Source: Nectonema munidae (lineage: Eukaryota > Nematomorpha > Nectonematoida > Nectonematidae). From it: a stretch of DNA of 64,000 nucleotides. The notes under the pieces were generated by a model, which was given only the letters and a program-made list of their open reading frames with translations, made no database searches and was not told the origin of the DNA. This document shows, one piece after another, positions 10,692-22,673 of this stretch (positions are counted from its first letter, which is position 1; each line of letters begins with the position of its first letter). The translations under genes were made by a program, and so were the position numbers. The stretch spans positions 310,001 through 374,000 of the forward strand of contig JAUIRK010000306.1 of the NCBI GenBank assembly GCA_030549495.1, read 5' to 3'.

Positions 10692-13600
10692 ATTTTATTC
10701 AACATCCAACCCTTTATGGAAAATGCCGTCAGACCAAAGGAGTTCAACGTTCTTCCTAACGAAGAACAAAGTGGAAAATTATGGAAGCACTGGTTTAGAG
10801 GATTCACTTACTACCTTGACTGTTTGAAGGATCACAGTCCCAACAAGCTTGAACTTCTCATCATTCACTTGGGACCTGACGTTGCTGAAAGCATACAAAA
10901 AGCGTCAAGTTATGAGATGGCAATAAAGCAATTGGAAAGTGCATACGTCAAAGTTCCTAACGAAGTTCATGCAAGGCACCTCCTCTCAACGCGCGTTCAA
11001 TCAAGTGACGAGACCGTCGACTCTTTCTTTCAATCCTTGAAGGTGTTATCCATGAATTGCGAATTCAAAGAAGTAACTGCCGATGAGCACAAAGATCTTT
11101 TCATAAGAGATTCTCTCATCTCTGGATTGAGGAACAGTGCTATTCGAACCAGACTTCTTGAAAACACGAAACTTGATCTCAACACCGCAGTCAATCAAGC
11201 TAGAGCTATGGAGCAAGCTTTAAGCCAAAGCGAAAGCTACGCGTCCAATACCCTAACGCTTGCTGCAACCGCAAACGAGAACCAACCTGATGAACTCTCA
11301 ACCCGTCAAAATCGTGAAGCGTCAGAGATGGATAGTTGTTCTTCCTTTTTAAAATCTTCAAATGGAAATTGCTACTTCTGTGGAGGTAAAAGACACCCTA
11401 GAAACTCTAGAGAGTTGTGTCCTGCCAAGCGTCATACCTGCTTCAAGTGTGGTAAACTTGGACATTTCTCCAAAGTTTGTCGATCTGCAAGGAAAAACGT
11501 TTCAAACATCAATGGAACGTCGAAGAAATCCAGCTGGAAAAGCATCGTTCTTCTCAACGGCTCTAAATGTCAAGTACTCGTCGACACTGGGAGCACCGAC
11601 AACTTCTTGGACAAAGATACTGCTCGTCGACTGAATTTGAAGCTATATCCCTGCAAAGAAAAGGTCAGCATGGCTTCTAGCAAGTTCAAAATGCAGGTTA
11701 TGGGAAGAACTCGTGCTCAATTGCAAATTCAAAATAAAGTCTACGATAATGTGGAGTTTTGATTTTACCTAACTTGTGGAAAGAGGTCATCTTGGGAATT
11801 AGTTTTCTCAAAAGACATAAAGACATCACCATTGAATTCCGTGGGAAAGAACCTTCTTTGGATTTCCAATATCACAGTGGAAACCTTGAAGCTCGTCATA
11901 CATGTGCCACAAAGAACTCCAATGAAGTGAAACTTTTTAGATCCTTGTCTGCTAATTGTCGACCTCAGATAACAAGAACTAGAAAGTTCAGTGAAGATGA
12001 TCAGCGATTTATACGAAGTGAAGTCCAGAGACTGCTGAAAGCTGGAGTTATTGAAGAATCCAATTCTCCATGGCGAGCTCAAGTTGTCCTTGTTCCCAAA
12101 ACCGCCGGAGGGAAGAGAATGGTAGTTGAATTCTCACGCACGAAAAATAAGTTTACCTTAGCTGACGCCTATCCTTTGCCTGATGTAAATGAATTGGCAC
12201 ATAAAGTAGCCAAATTCAAATACTTCAGTTTAATTGATCTTTCCGAAGCTTATTATCAAGTGGAACTGGAAAAAGACGGGGCCTCTGCATTTCAGCGATA
12301 CATCAATAACTTTATTTCGTTAAATAAACTTAGTGATACTTTTTCTTACATAGACGATGTAATAATCTGTGGGAAGACTTTGAAGCAACACGATCGCAAT
12401 CTAAAGTCTTTTCTTAACGCAGCCAATTCCTATCAACTAAACATCAATTAGAGCAAAAGTAAGCAAGGACTCGCATCTATCAAGTTTCTTGGATATGAGA
12501 TTGGTGATGGGGAGCTAAGGCTTGACAAGGATCGCATCAAACCTCTGACAAATGCCAATACCGCGAAGTTCTGCTGAATTGAAAAGAATGATGGGATTCT
12601 TCTCATATTACGCCAAATGGATTTCCAATTACTCCACGAAAGTTCAATCTCTAACAAAAGTGACTTCCTTTCCTCTAACCAACAGTCAAATAAAAGTAAT
12701 TCACTCTCTCAAAGAAGAAATTGGTAGATCTGCTTTACACGCAACCAAGAGTGGTGTGCCATTCGTTGTGGAAACAGACGCTTCAGAGAAGACAATCGCC
12801 GCCTCACTTTTGCAAAATGGAAGGCCTGTAGCATTCTTTTCCAAAACTCTTAATCTAGCAGAAACCAAAGCACACATCGTGGAGAAAGAAGCTTACGCCA
12901 GCATCGCATCGGTACGACACTGGAAGCACTTCCTAATTGGACAACACTTTACCGTAGTGACGGACCAGAAAGCAGTTTCCTGCATTTTTAGCAATAATGG
13001 CAAGAACAAAATCAAAAACGACAAGATGCTTCGCTGGCGTTTGGAGTTAGCTTCATATTCCTTTGACATCAAGTATCGACCTGGAATCGACAATTTATCT
13101 GCAGATGCGTTATCACGTGCATGTTCAATTTCAAAAGACTCGACGAAGCTAAAAGAGCTGCATGACTCACTGATCCATCCTGGAGTGCGAAGAATGAGTC
13201 ACTTTGTCAGAGAAAAGAACCTACCCTTTTCAATGGACGAAATAAAAGTGATGACAAAGAACTGCCAAGTCTGTTGTAAATGCAAACCAAGATTCTTCAA
13301 GTCTTACGGAGACCACATGGTAAAGTCTACAAAACCATTTGATAGACTATCTATCGACTTCAAAGGTCCTTTGCCATCAGAAACCAAGAACAAGTACATT
13401 CTCACTATCATTGACGAGTATTCTAGATTTCCATTTGCTTTTCCTTGCAAGGATACGACGTCAACTACGGTAATAAAATGTTTGCAAGAAGTTTTCGCAA
13501 TCTTTGGACTACCTAAATATGTACACTCAGATCGCGGGAGCTCATTTTTATCGAGTGAACTTAAAACTTTTCTTTTAAGTAAAGGCGTAGCCTCGACTTT

Positions 13601-14184
13601 CACAACAGCTTATAATCCTCAAGGCAATTCTCAATGCGAAAGATACAACGGAATTATCTGGAAAACCGTCACTTTAGCAACAGAGACTCAAGGACTGCCC
13701 ATCGAAAAATGGGAAGACGTTCTTCCAGATTGCTTGAATGCACTCCGAACACTTCTGAACACATCAACTAATGAAACTCCGCATGAAAGATTATTTAAGT
13801 TTGAAAGAAACAGCGCCAACAATAAAGTTCCAGATTGGCTGTCTAATACAAAAACTGTTTGGATGAAGAAATTCCCTATCCCGTCGAAAGCAAAGCCTCA
13901 AGTGGAGTTAGTCGAACTTTTGGAAATTAATCCGCAATGCGCAAGGGTAAAATCGCAAAATGGGAAGGAGAACACCGTGGCTCTCAAGCATCTTGCCCCC
14001 AACCAAACTGAAAAGGAATTAGAAGAAACCTCTTGCTCTGTATACACTAAGGATCCTTCTCCAAACGAAGAACCCAGCAACGGTGAAGAATCAAAAGTGG
14101 AAGCACCACACCTAAGAAGATCAACAAGGGAACGAAAGCCTGTCAAGAAATATGGCATAGACAATTCCCATTAGTGCGGAAGAT

Positions 14185-14488
14185 TGTATTATTCAAATAA
14201 CCCTTCTTCATTATTATTATTATTACTATTATCATCATTTTTGTTTATAAACTTACACATAATATCTTTTCATTTAACCATAATTATCTGTCATAGTTAT
14301 ATTTATTTTTGTCATTAATTATTTGTCATTAACACTTCTCTGAACATCACAATTCTTCTATTCTATTAATATAGACTTTTCTTTTACTATGCAAATTCTT
14401 ATATATATATATATATGTAGTTATGTCTTTTCACGCGCTATTTGTTGAATAAAAGCTCCAGCCTTTCAGATTCTTTCTATTCATCACA
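14185..14488 (+). repeat. 3' LTR of the gypsy element
   Basis: 304 bp, nearly identical to the 5' LTR. Most of the length difference is in the ATT repeat after CTTCTTC. It is followed by the target duplication ATTAT. Confidence 0.9.
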
Positions 14489-14493
14489 ATTAT

Positions 14494-14880
14494 AACAAAT
14501 TTTTATATGAAGAATCAACGCAATATAAAAATTATAAACATACAAAATTAAAAAAATTAAAAAAAAATATGAATATAGAACTATATACAATACAAGAAAG
14601 AATATGTTGGTAGTGTGTATTAAATATCTATACATATATTTTAAATAAGAATTATATATATATGTAAGCTAATTGATACAACGAGATATACAAAATAAAT
14701 GAAATGTTTAAGTATAAATTGTTGAAGAGAAGAAGAAAAAGAATTTATTATTATAATGAAAACACAAGTAGAAAACACAAGTAAAATCACAAGAAGCAGC
14801 ACTATAAGTACAAAAAAATATATATATAAATAAATTCAGTGGTAATAAATATAAACTTATAGTTAACCTAGATAAATAAG
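14494..14880. other. AT-rich spacer between gypsy element and LINE-2
   Basis: No coding seen; A-rich and TA-rich runs. It could be the far 3' UTR of LINE-2 or the interrupted continuation of older retroelement sequence. Confidence 0.35.
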
Positions 14881-14884
14881 ACTC

Positions 14885-16705
14885 AAAAGGGAAACTTCAA
14901 TATTTAGTAATTTTATGAGTTTATTAAAACTAAAAAATCAAAAGCCTAAAATGCCCGTTACTAGATTTTTCCTAATAGAAATATATTTTTATTTTTTTTT
15001 TTGACACAAAGATTATAAAGTAAAAAATAAGGTTATATTCTGTTTAGAGATAAAAGGTAATTTTTTATTCTATTTTTAAAGGAAGGTAACGAAACATCCA
15101 AGTTATCAAACAAAAATATATTATTTTTAAAGAATTCATTAGTTTTTTTAAAGATAGAAATATTGGAACCTTTCAGCATATAATCAACTCTAATAGGTAA
15201 GTTAGAATTTCTATTTCCATAAGGAATAACTGTTTTATATTTGATGAAATTTCCAAAAATGTTGTTTAAATGTCCATGTAAATTTTTAAACAAAAATACC
15301 GCTATTCTTAAATGAAATAAGTCTTCTAATCTTAAAAGATTATTCTCCCTAAAGATAATACTAGTATGATCTCTATATTTAAGATTGAAAATTACTCTTA
15401 ATGCTCGTTTTTGAATAATTTCTATTCGTTTTTTTCAATAGGGGTACCAATTAAATATGCTATAATTTAGATATGATAAAAAAAGATGTTTATAAACTAT
15501 AAGTCTTATATTTAACGGGAAAATATTTCGTGTACGATATAGTATACCAATTATTTTGTTTAACATGTTGATTAAATTTTAGTTTCTTATCTATAATTAA
15601 GCCTAATATATTAAATTTTTCTACTACTTCTATTTTGGTGTGAATTAAGAAACTCTTATCAATTTTTGGTTTATTAGAGATTATCATACATTTTGTTTTA
15701 ACTTTATTTATCAAAAAGTTGTTATTTTCACACCAATCAAAAAATATATTTAGTTCTGAATTTAACTTATTGGAATCAATATAAGTGTCGTTTTTTATTT
15801 TAGATAAAGGAAAATATGCGCAAATATCATCAGCAAAGAGGATATAGGAGAAAAGTCCTGTGATATGAAATATATCATTAATGGCGATGTTGAAAAGAAT
15901 TGGTGCAAGAATGGATCCTTGAGGAACACCCGTTTTAATAGGTTGAATATCTGAGAGTGTATCATTTAATTTGACTTTTTGAAATCTATTTTTTAGATAT
16001 GAAGAGAAGAAATGAAGTGAACTTTTACTCAGATTACATTTGGAACGATTTTTGATTAGGGAGGAATGGCTTAATCGATCAAAGGCTTTTGAAAGGTCAA
16101 AGAAGAAAAGTACCACATCGTCCTTATTCTCCAAAATCTCTATCATTTTTCCCACTATATACGAATGATAAGCTTCAGTTGAGTAGTTATTTCTAAATCC
16201 AAACTGATAATCATTGATGTATTGAATTGAAGTTATATATGCATTAAATTTTTTATAAATAAATTTTTCAAATATTTTTGACAGTGTTGGTATTATGGAA
16301 ATAGGTCTATAATTATCAATTGAAAATTTATCATTTTTTTTATGAATAGGTATAACTTTATGTACTTTTAAAGCGTGAGGAAACATGTTATTTGATAAAG
16401 CAAGATTAATAGAATACGATAAAGGACGTATAAATAGTATTTTATATGCTTTATATGTTTCATTGATATTCCATATATATCTTCTGTATTATTATCTTTG
16501 AATTCATCAATAATTGCTAGTATTTCTTCATACGTGCTAAAATTGAGTTCAAAAAAACCAGGTATATTTTTTAGAGAAGAAATATCATAATCTGAACTGG
16601 AATTATTTATTGTGTTTGTGAAAAATTCATTGAACTTATTAGCTGCTGCAAAATCATCAAGTATATTCAACCCATCTTTTATACATATTTTAGTCTTATT
16701 GAAAG
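14885..16705 (-). pseudogene. LINE-2: decayed 5'-truncated copy of the LINE-1 family
   Basis: Minus-strand RT of the same family as LINE-1. The main block (15490-16386) reads DNYRPISIIPTLSK, FFFDLSKAFDRLSHS, GVPQGSILAPILFNIAIND and ILFADDICAYFPL. An upstream piece (up to about 16700) matches the RT linker starting near LINE-1 residue 252, and a C-terminal piece is at 15033-15293. Frame changes separate the pieces: one between the first two near 16370-16386, and at least one in 15293-15490. Its motif A (AFD) and GVPQG are canonical, so it is not derived from the LINE-1 copy in the window. The 5' end abuts LINE-3 at about 16700. Confidence 0.88.
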
Positions 16706-17545
16706 GACGTAAAGGTAAACAAGTTATTAATATTGGAGTTCCAATGTTTAGCAATTTTCCAAATGAAAGATTGCTTCGAGTATCTAAGATTATACTGAGG
16801 AAGAAAAATATTATTCATGGATCGAAGACCAAAGGAGTGTATATACTTAATTGGTATAAACTGATTGTACAAGCAAGATGGAACTAAATTACATAATACT
16901 TTGAAACAAAACAATGAGAATTTATATTCATATATATCATCAACTTTTAGCATCTGAAGGTCGTAAAAAAGTAAAAAAGCCTATTAGAAGAGTACCTAAT
17001 ATTCAAATTTAAAATATTTTTCAAAATTTTCTTCTGAAGAGTAAACAGATCATTAAAATTTGTGTGACCCCATAATAAAATATTGTAAGTCAAATAAGGT
17101 ATGAAAAAAGACTTATACAGAAGTAGAAGAATATCTTTACCAAGATGATTTTTCAAAGCTTTTAACATTCCAATTACAGAAGAAAGTTTCGAAGAAAGAG
17201 CATTTTTATGACCATACAATGTCAATTTTTTATCTATGGTCAGCCCCAGCAAATTAAAAGACTTAACAAAATCGATACCAAGTTTATTAGAAACATCAAA
17301 ACTATTCAGACCAACTTTAGAAAAGATCATACCTTTCGTTTTCAGATGATTAATAATTATGTCATTGGATGAACACCATTTGAAGACTTTATCAATATTC
17401 CTAATCACATTTAGGAGTTCAGAATCAAATAAAATAGTCTTAGATGAGAACAATAATGTGATATCATCAGCATAAATGAAAAACTTTATTTTTTGATTAG
17501 ATGCAGAAATATCATTAATAAAGATTTGGGGAATTGAAAGCTTTT
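16700..17545 (-). pseudogene. LINE-3: remnant of a different LINE, RT C-terminal half
   Basis: Minus-strand pieces at 16947-17453 and 16696-16953, in two frames, encode the end of an RT. Just upstream the strand reads IYADDITLL (about 17454-17480), then KVFKWCSSNDIIINHLKTK, NLLGLTIDKKLT, a YNILLWG-like thumb segment and a C-terminal domain. Upstream of the catalytic box the RT jumps from a PQ motif to FINDI, so a stretch is deleted. The sequence is clearly distinct from the LINE-1/2 family. It ends in a junction with LINE-2 at about 16700. Confidence 0.8.
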
Positions 17546-18425
17546 AAATAATTTATTAATATTTTTTTATTGTAAGATAATTAATTATGTTATCCTTTTA
17601 ATTATAAATGAATTTACTGCGTATATTTAATTTATTTTTACAGTATCTTAAAGTTACAACAAGATTTGCAACAGCCTATTTTATTTTATATTTTTAATTA
17701 ATTATTTTTCCAAGTAATTAAATGTTTTCATATTTAAAATACTTTGATCTTATCAGGAGTTAAATATGAAATTATCTAAAGAAGATGAAATAATCTTTTC
17801 AAAAAATTTTTTTGTCAAATTTTATTTATCATTCAGAAAATCTTTCTTTAACTATAATAAGTTTTACTTTTTTCTCCTCCTTTCTAAAGTTCTCATTTCC
17901 GCTTTAGCCCCACTCACTATTCTTTTATTTTATCAAAAGCTCCTACTTTTGTTGCTGAAAATTAATTAAAATTTTTCTTTAAAACATCATTTGATCTATA
18001 TTTAATAATAGATCTCTTATTGATCTGTTAATTTTTGCTATCATCTTTTTATTTCAAATTGATATAATTTATATTCGAAATTATTTATGATGTAAAGTTT
18101 TTAAAAAGGTGGATAAAGATAAATAATTAAAAATAAGTAATTCTTAAAATTTTACGAGTTATATTATCTTTTTATATATAGGCCAAAGTTATCCCTCATT
18201 AACTTCAGATGAGGCGACGTCTATTTATGGTACAAATAATCAAATCTTTTTAACTAACAGTGAAATAAACACAGAATTAATAAATAAGTAAATTTGTATA
18301 TAAATGCCTTGCATCTTTTTTTACTCATCAAATCTTTACAAAGCCTTTTTTTATTTTTACTCTTTAGTAGACATTTTTAGGAAACATGTTAAAATGATTT
18401 TAACCTTAAAAATAAATAGAATTTT
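17546..18425. other. Intergenic, no gene seen
   Basis: A 67-codon hydrophobic frame at 17766-17969 is compositionally Phe/Leu/Lys-rich and not recognisable, so it is not called. AT-rich throughout. Confidence 0.5.
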
Positions 18426-18426
18426 A

Positions 18427-18515
18427 GTATAGGACATACAGCGATTAAAGTTAATATACTTGCATATTTTTCTAAAAACTGTTAACAGTTTTCTTTATGA
18501 AAATATTACTTATAA
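18427..18515 (+). repeat. Short dispersed repeat C, copy 1
   Basis: Direct repeat of 19679-19765. Shared blocks are AGTATAGGACATACAGCGAT, TAAAGTTAA-ATACTT, CATATTTTTC-AAAACTG and TAACAGTTT, followed by ATGAAAATATTACTT. Only a few mismatches. Confidence 0.75.
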
Positions 18516-18559
18516 ATCCTTTATAGTTTCCTTTATGAATTGCGGGGACATTTTTTAAG

Positions 18560-19675
18560 CCTGACTAAAATCCCTTCCTACTGTCTCCTAATTTGTTTTC
18601 TTGATATATTTTTAAACAAATCAATCCTACTTTTGTCTCGACAGTAATTTATATTTTTATTTTCCTATTATTTTAAAATTTTTAATAAGATGAGAAATTT
18701 AAGAAAAAAGTAATAAATTTTATGTATGTTCATTATAGAAAGTAAAAATATTATTTTTAATCCCTAAACTAAATTGGATTTATAGATAGTTTTTTTCTGA
18801 ACAAAGATTTTTTATCATTTAACAAAAAATAGCAACAGAATACAATTGAAGATAATATTTGCTAACTAAAATTGTAAAATAAATTTTAAAAAAAATCAGG
18901 CATTCCCTACCTTTTTCTCCTGTGTAATCCCTTGGTCGTTTTTATAGTTAGGGGAAAAGAATTACAAGTGATATTTTAATATTATATGAAATTTTTTCAA
19001 TAATTATTTCATAATATTTTATAAATTCAGATATAAAAGTTGAAATTTACAAAAACATTTTAAACAAGATTAATAACATAGTTGAGCTTGTCTTTTTAGC
19101 AACAAGCGCATTGATACGAAATGAACTAAAAATAGCAAAATAAAGATCATGTTCAGTTGTTTGAACCTTGATATGTATTTTTATTAAATTCTTAACAGAA
19201 CTCAAAATTCTGTCTCGAAGCCATGTTGATTGATTAACTGTTCAACATTTTTGATGTAATGGACGATTAATCGGAAATCGTGTTCTTTTTAAATATCTCA
19301 CTCAGCACAAAAACCCTTTAAAAAGACTGCTTTCATTATATTTAATAATGCTAAGAATTTAATATTTTTCTTCATTCGTAAAGATATGAACTTTTCACGC
19401 TTTCATTTTGAAGGAAATTAAATGCGCCAATAACTTTGCTGTGGTGCCAAGTATTCCATATCTATATATATATATCGCCTGTTCTCATTTTCGTATATAG
19501 GAAGAGCTGTATCACATAAAGTTGATAAATTAAGCATGATTCTTTCCATAAAAATTTTGTTTTATCAATGCAACAGGGCGATAAGTTTTACATAATTTGG
19601 CTTAGTTTGTATATTTTTGACGATGTGCTTTGATCTTAATCTTAAATATTACAGCCACAAAAGAATATATTAATT
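18560..19675. other. Intergenic, no gene seen
   Basis: AT-rich. A short TA run lies at about 19462-19478. No coding or RNA gene was recognised. Confidence 0.5.
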
Positions 19676-19678
19676 ATA

Positions 19679-19765
19679 GTATAGGACATACAGCGATTAA
19701 AGTTAACATACTTACATATTTTTCAAAAACTGCTAACAGTTTCCCTAATGAAAATATTACTTTAT
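19679..19765 (+). repeat. Short dispersed repeat C, copy 2
   Basis: Second copy of the repeat at 18427-18515, same orientation, about 1.25 kb downstream. Confidence 0.75.
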
Positions 19766-20376
19766 GAATTGAAAACAAATTTGCATATATTTTGAAAACC
19801 AATGATAAAAACAACTTAAAGCTTCCTTTTTTTATTAACACGGTTTTTCAATCTATTAAGTCATTTTTGAATTTGACTTTACTTTCCTAGCAATCCCCTC
19901 CAAACCTTTCCTATCATATTTTTGATAAAGACCAAAACTGGCGAAATTGAATCTTATATTTATCATTCTAAAGTTGAGATTTTAAAGAATAACTTGTTGC
20001 TACCTCTTTTTTATTATAGATAAAATAAAACTTGTGACAATTTATTATTGTTTTTTATCGAACACTCATAAGTTACGTTTATTTTTGATAAAATTTAAAA
20101 TCAAATAATTTACATATAACCGATTTTTCTTTATCAAAGTAAAAGAAAAACTGCAGAATAGAGAATAATATAAAAGTTCATTTAAAATTTTTTTTATAAG
20201 TATTACACTTAGTTAACAATTTCTTTAACTTTTATTGTAAAAGCAGCACTATCTCCCCTATTTTACTTTTTATTCGGTTTCGTTTCGCAATATATACATT
20301 TCCTCCAACCGTAAGAATCCTTTCACTCCCTAAAGAGTACTTATAAAACATCTGTTAATTCATTTCATCCCATCTT

Positions 20377-20520
20377 CAACTTTAGCTGATGCAGATGATT
20401 TCTTGATTTTAAGATACTTTTATATCAATTTAATTAATGTCGTTTGCTTTTCTTTGGGTGAAATTTGTTAAATTTAAACTTGGACCGGAAATCGTCTGCA
20501 TCAGTTGAAACTGACGATAG
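20377..20520. repeat. Small foldback element upstream of RPAP2
   Basis: The left arm (about 20370-20403) contains GCTGATGCAGATGATTTC. The right arm (about 20484-20520) contains GGAAATCGTCTGCATCAG. They are inverted copies with about 80 bp between. It lies about 0.7 kb 5' of RPAP2 and could be a MITE remnant. No target duplication was identified. Confidence 0.55.
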
Positions 20521-20524
20521 GCTA

Positions 20525-21207
20525 ATACAAGTCATTTTTATAAATCAACTTCCTATATTTTTCACTTGAAGAAGTTATATCATGCTCGTCTTAAAAACCT
20601 CTTAATATAATTATATCTTTCCTACTCATGCTATCAATTGCTAGTGCATTGCATTTGTAAGGATCAGATATTTCATTTTATTCAGCTAAAAATGTCATTT
20701 AAGGTGCTTGGTTGATATAACTTTACATATTGAAAGGCAGATTTTTACAATTGGGGAATTGTTCACCATTCCTGGTTTATACAGTGTATTCGAAAATGTA
20801 AGTAGTAAAAAAATTTATTATGATGATTAAATGTTAAGATTAACGTGAATCGCTTTTAGTATAGAAAATGATTGAAATAAGTTCCTTCGATATCGATTCT
20901 GATACTATGAAAATCTTCTATTTAGCGATTTTCAATACTGATTTCAAGTACTCTTCTCTTCACTAGTATGGATATGTATTTTATCTAATTTCCAAAATGA
21001 TAATGAATTCAAAATGACTTTAATATAAATCTTAAATTAAATCATTTTTACTATCGATACATTTGAAAACTCCTATATTTCAACGTTTTCGTTTGATCTT
21101 ATTTTGAACTTTATCAATTTAGTGCCTATTGCCAAAGTCTTAATAATCTTTTTAAGGAACGACTGAAAAGTAATACTAGTGTTTATAGGGTAGATCCATT
21201 TTTCATA
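20525..21207 (+). promoter_or_regulatory. 5' flank of RPAP2
   Basis: No coding. The promoter is expected here, but no convincing core element was identified. A T-rich tract followed by AG at about 21155 lies 53 bp before the start codon and could be a 5'-leader splice acceptor. Confidence 0.3.
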
Positions 21208-22380
21208 ATGAATAAAAGAGCATTGGAAGCTGTGAAAAGTTTGCTTGAAGCTAGGATCGATCCTACAAAGTTATCGTATGAACTTCAATTCTTGAATCCT
21301 GACCAGTATCTAGATGTAGTTGAAGAGCGCTCTCTCTCCTTAATGTGTGGATATCCTTTGTGCGATAACGAAATTGTCATTCCAAACCAAAAATATTCAA
21401 TTGAGTTGAGGCACAAGCGAGTTATTGATTTGTCGCTGAGGAAAAAATTTTGTTGTCGATTTTGTTTTCAAGCTTCGAATTGCGTTTACTCTCAAATCCC
21501 AACTACACCCTTTAGTCTTCGCCGTTTTAATGATTCCGGCATTATAATAAATTTTCCAGAAAACTCATCCTCTCTCTTGAATAAGGGCCATTTTAATGAC
21601 GGTAGTGTCCTGATTGATTGTTCTAAATCTGAATATTTAAATGAAGCTAATTATTCTATTGAAACTTGTGAAGTTAAATCTAAAGAAAAGGAAGATATCT
21701 TGGATTTACAGTTTGAAAGCATCAACAATTTATCGCATTTTTTTGAAGATATATCCATACACAATGAATCAAAAACGCCCGTCAAGCCCTTGAAAACTTC
21801 AAAAGTTATATCATTTGAAGAAAGTGAGTGCTTGCATGAAAATAGCATGATTAAAAAAGTTGAGTTTTGCAATGTTGAAAAAGTTGAAAAAACGTTCCTT
21901 TCTTGGCTTTCATCTGCTAATGAATGCGAGGCTAGTCTGAAGTTTCTCTTCACTCAAGCTCTTGAAAATGAATCACGGGATTCACTTGGTACTTGCCAAG
22001 AGAGAAGTTTCCCCATTCACGAGGGTACAGATGTTGCGCAGGTGCGATTAAACATAATCATGAGGAGCATGTCGTCCTTTCTGTTGGAGATTTCTCAGAT
22101 TTTTAATATAGATTTTTCCTATTTATTCAAAAGTGTTCGCAAATTTGCATCACTTCTCAATATCAATAGTACGAATATTATTTTGAAACCTGTGGAGTGG
22201 AAGTGCATATCTCTTATTACTTATTTCTTTTTGCAGCCTCTTCTAGTCCCTCAAAATTCCCATTCTTATATCTCCTCTACAAAGGACTCTACGTTGGATA
22301 AGTTTTTGCTTTCTTGTCAGATGACTGAATTAACGCTTAATAATATCTTAACGAAACTGGAAAATGCTTCTAAATTTTAA
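21208..22380 (+). CDS. RPAP2: RPAP2/Rtr1-type Pol II CTD phosphatase
   Basis: 390 residues in one exon. The Rtr1/RPAP2 zinc-binding domain lies near the N-terminus: an ERSLSLMCGYPLC motif (Cys47, Cys52) and KKFCCRFCFQASNCV (Cys82/83, Cys86), ending in the typical FSLRR segment near residue 105. Family members dephosphorylate phospho-Ser5 of the RPB1 CTD and help import and assemble RNA polymerase II. The domain has an atypical zinc finger and no classical phosphatase signature. After it come a low-complexity acidic middle and a conserved-looking helical C-terminus (about 260-390), as in animal RPAP2, which is longer than yeast Rtr1. The first Met precedes an ordinary family N-terminus (helix, then the CGYPLC box). 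No stop or frame break. The next gene, CSE1L, begins 293 bp downstream on the same strand. Confidence 0.92.
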   Translation: MNKRALEAVKSLLEARIDPTKLSYELQFLNPDQYLDVVEERSLSLMCGYPLCDNEIVIPNQKYSIELRHKRVIDLSLRKKFCCRFCFQASNCVYSQIPTTPFSLRRFNDSGIIINFPENSSSLLNKGHFNDGSVLIDCSKSEYLNEANYSIETCEVKSKEKEDILDLQFESINNLSHFFEDISIHNESKTPVKPLKTSKVISFEESECLHENSMIKKVEFCNVEKVEKTFLSWLSSANECEASLKFLFTQALENESRDSLGTCQERSFPIHEGTDVAQVRLNIIMRSMSSFLLEISQIFNIDFSYLFKSVRKFASLLNINSTNIILKPVEWKCISLITYFFLQPLLVPQNSHSYISSTKDSTLDKFLLSCQMTELTLNNILTKLENASKF

Positions 22381-22673
22381 TTCTTTTTTTCCTTCACTCT
22401 ATTCTATATACTTTTTATTCATTAATAAATTTAATAATTTTACACACATTTTTGAAGATAATAAACAACTTATACATGTTTCAAGTTTTACTAAATTCGC
22501 GACGAAAACATTCAAAACTGTGTGTCGATCAAGAGCGTCATACCAGATATCTTAGACTATTTTTAACGATTATTTGGAAATTTCAGTCAGTTGTGTATCC
22601 CGCTTTTTTAATTCCATTCTTTTTCAAGTTGCACTTTGAAATCATTTCTTAAATCTTCTCCCCTGCTTTTTTA
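22381..22673 (+). promoter_or_regulatory. Short RPAP2-CSE1L intergenic region
   Basis: AATAAA at 22424-22429, 44 nt after the RPAP2 stop, is the likely poly(A) signal. A TTTCAG acceptor-like site ends at 22586, 87 nt before the CSE1L start codon. Only about 240 bp remain for a CSE1L promoter. Confidence 0.5.

Larger units (their letters stand above)
10397..14488 (+). mobile_element. Ty3/gypsy LTR retrotransposon fossil, with TSD
   Basis: The element is bounded by two LTRs that begin TGTATTATTC and end TCACA. It is flanked by a 5-bp duplication ATTAT (10392-10396 and 14489-14493). The internal parts in order are a Gag-like region with two CCHC-type zinc knuckles, an aspartic protease (VDTGSTDN), reverse transcriptase, RNase H, a zinc-binding plus core integrase, and a basic tail. 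This RT-RNaseH-IN order marks Ty3/gypsy. No envelope gene was seen. The coding region is broken in about three places, so the copy looks dead. The LTRs differ by about five substitutions and one short ATT-type indel, so the insertion is fairly recent. Confidence 0.92.

Noticed and set aside
12893-14164. Several minus-strand frames of 66-99 codons
   Set aside because: Antisense shadows of the integrase and RNase H region of the gypsy fossil.
17766-17969. 67-codon hydrophobic frame that could be a small membrane protein
   Set aside because: Phe/Leu/Lys content is what AT-rich DNA gives by chance; no signal for splicing or a neighbouring gene.
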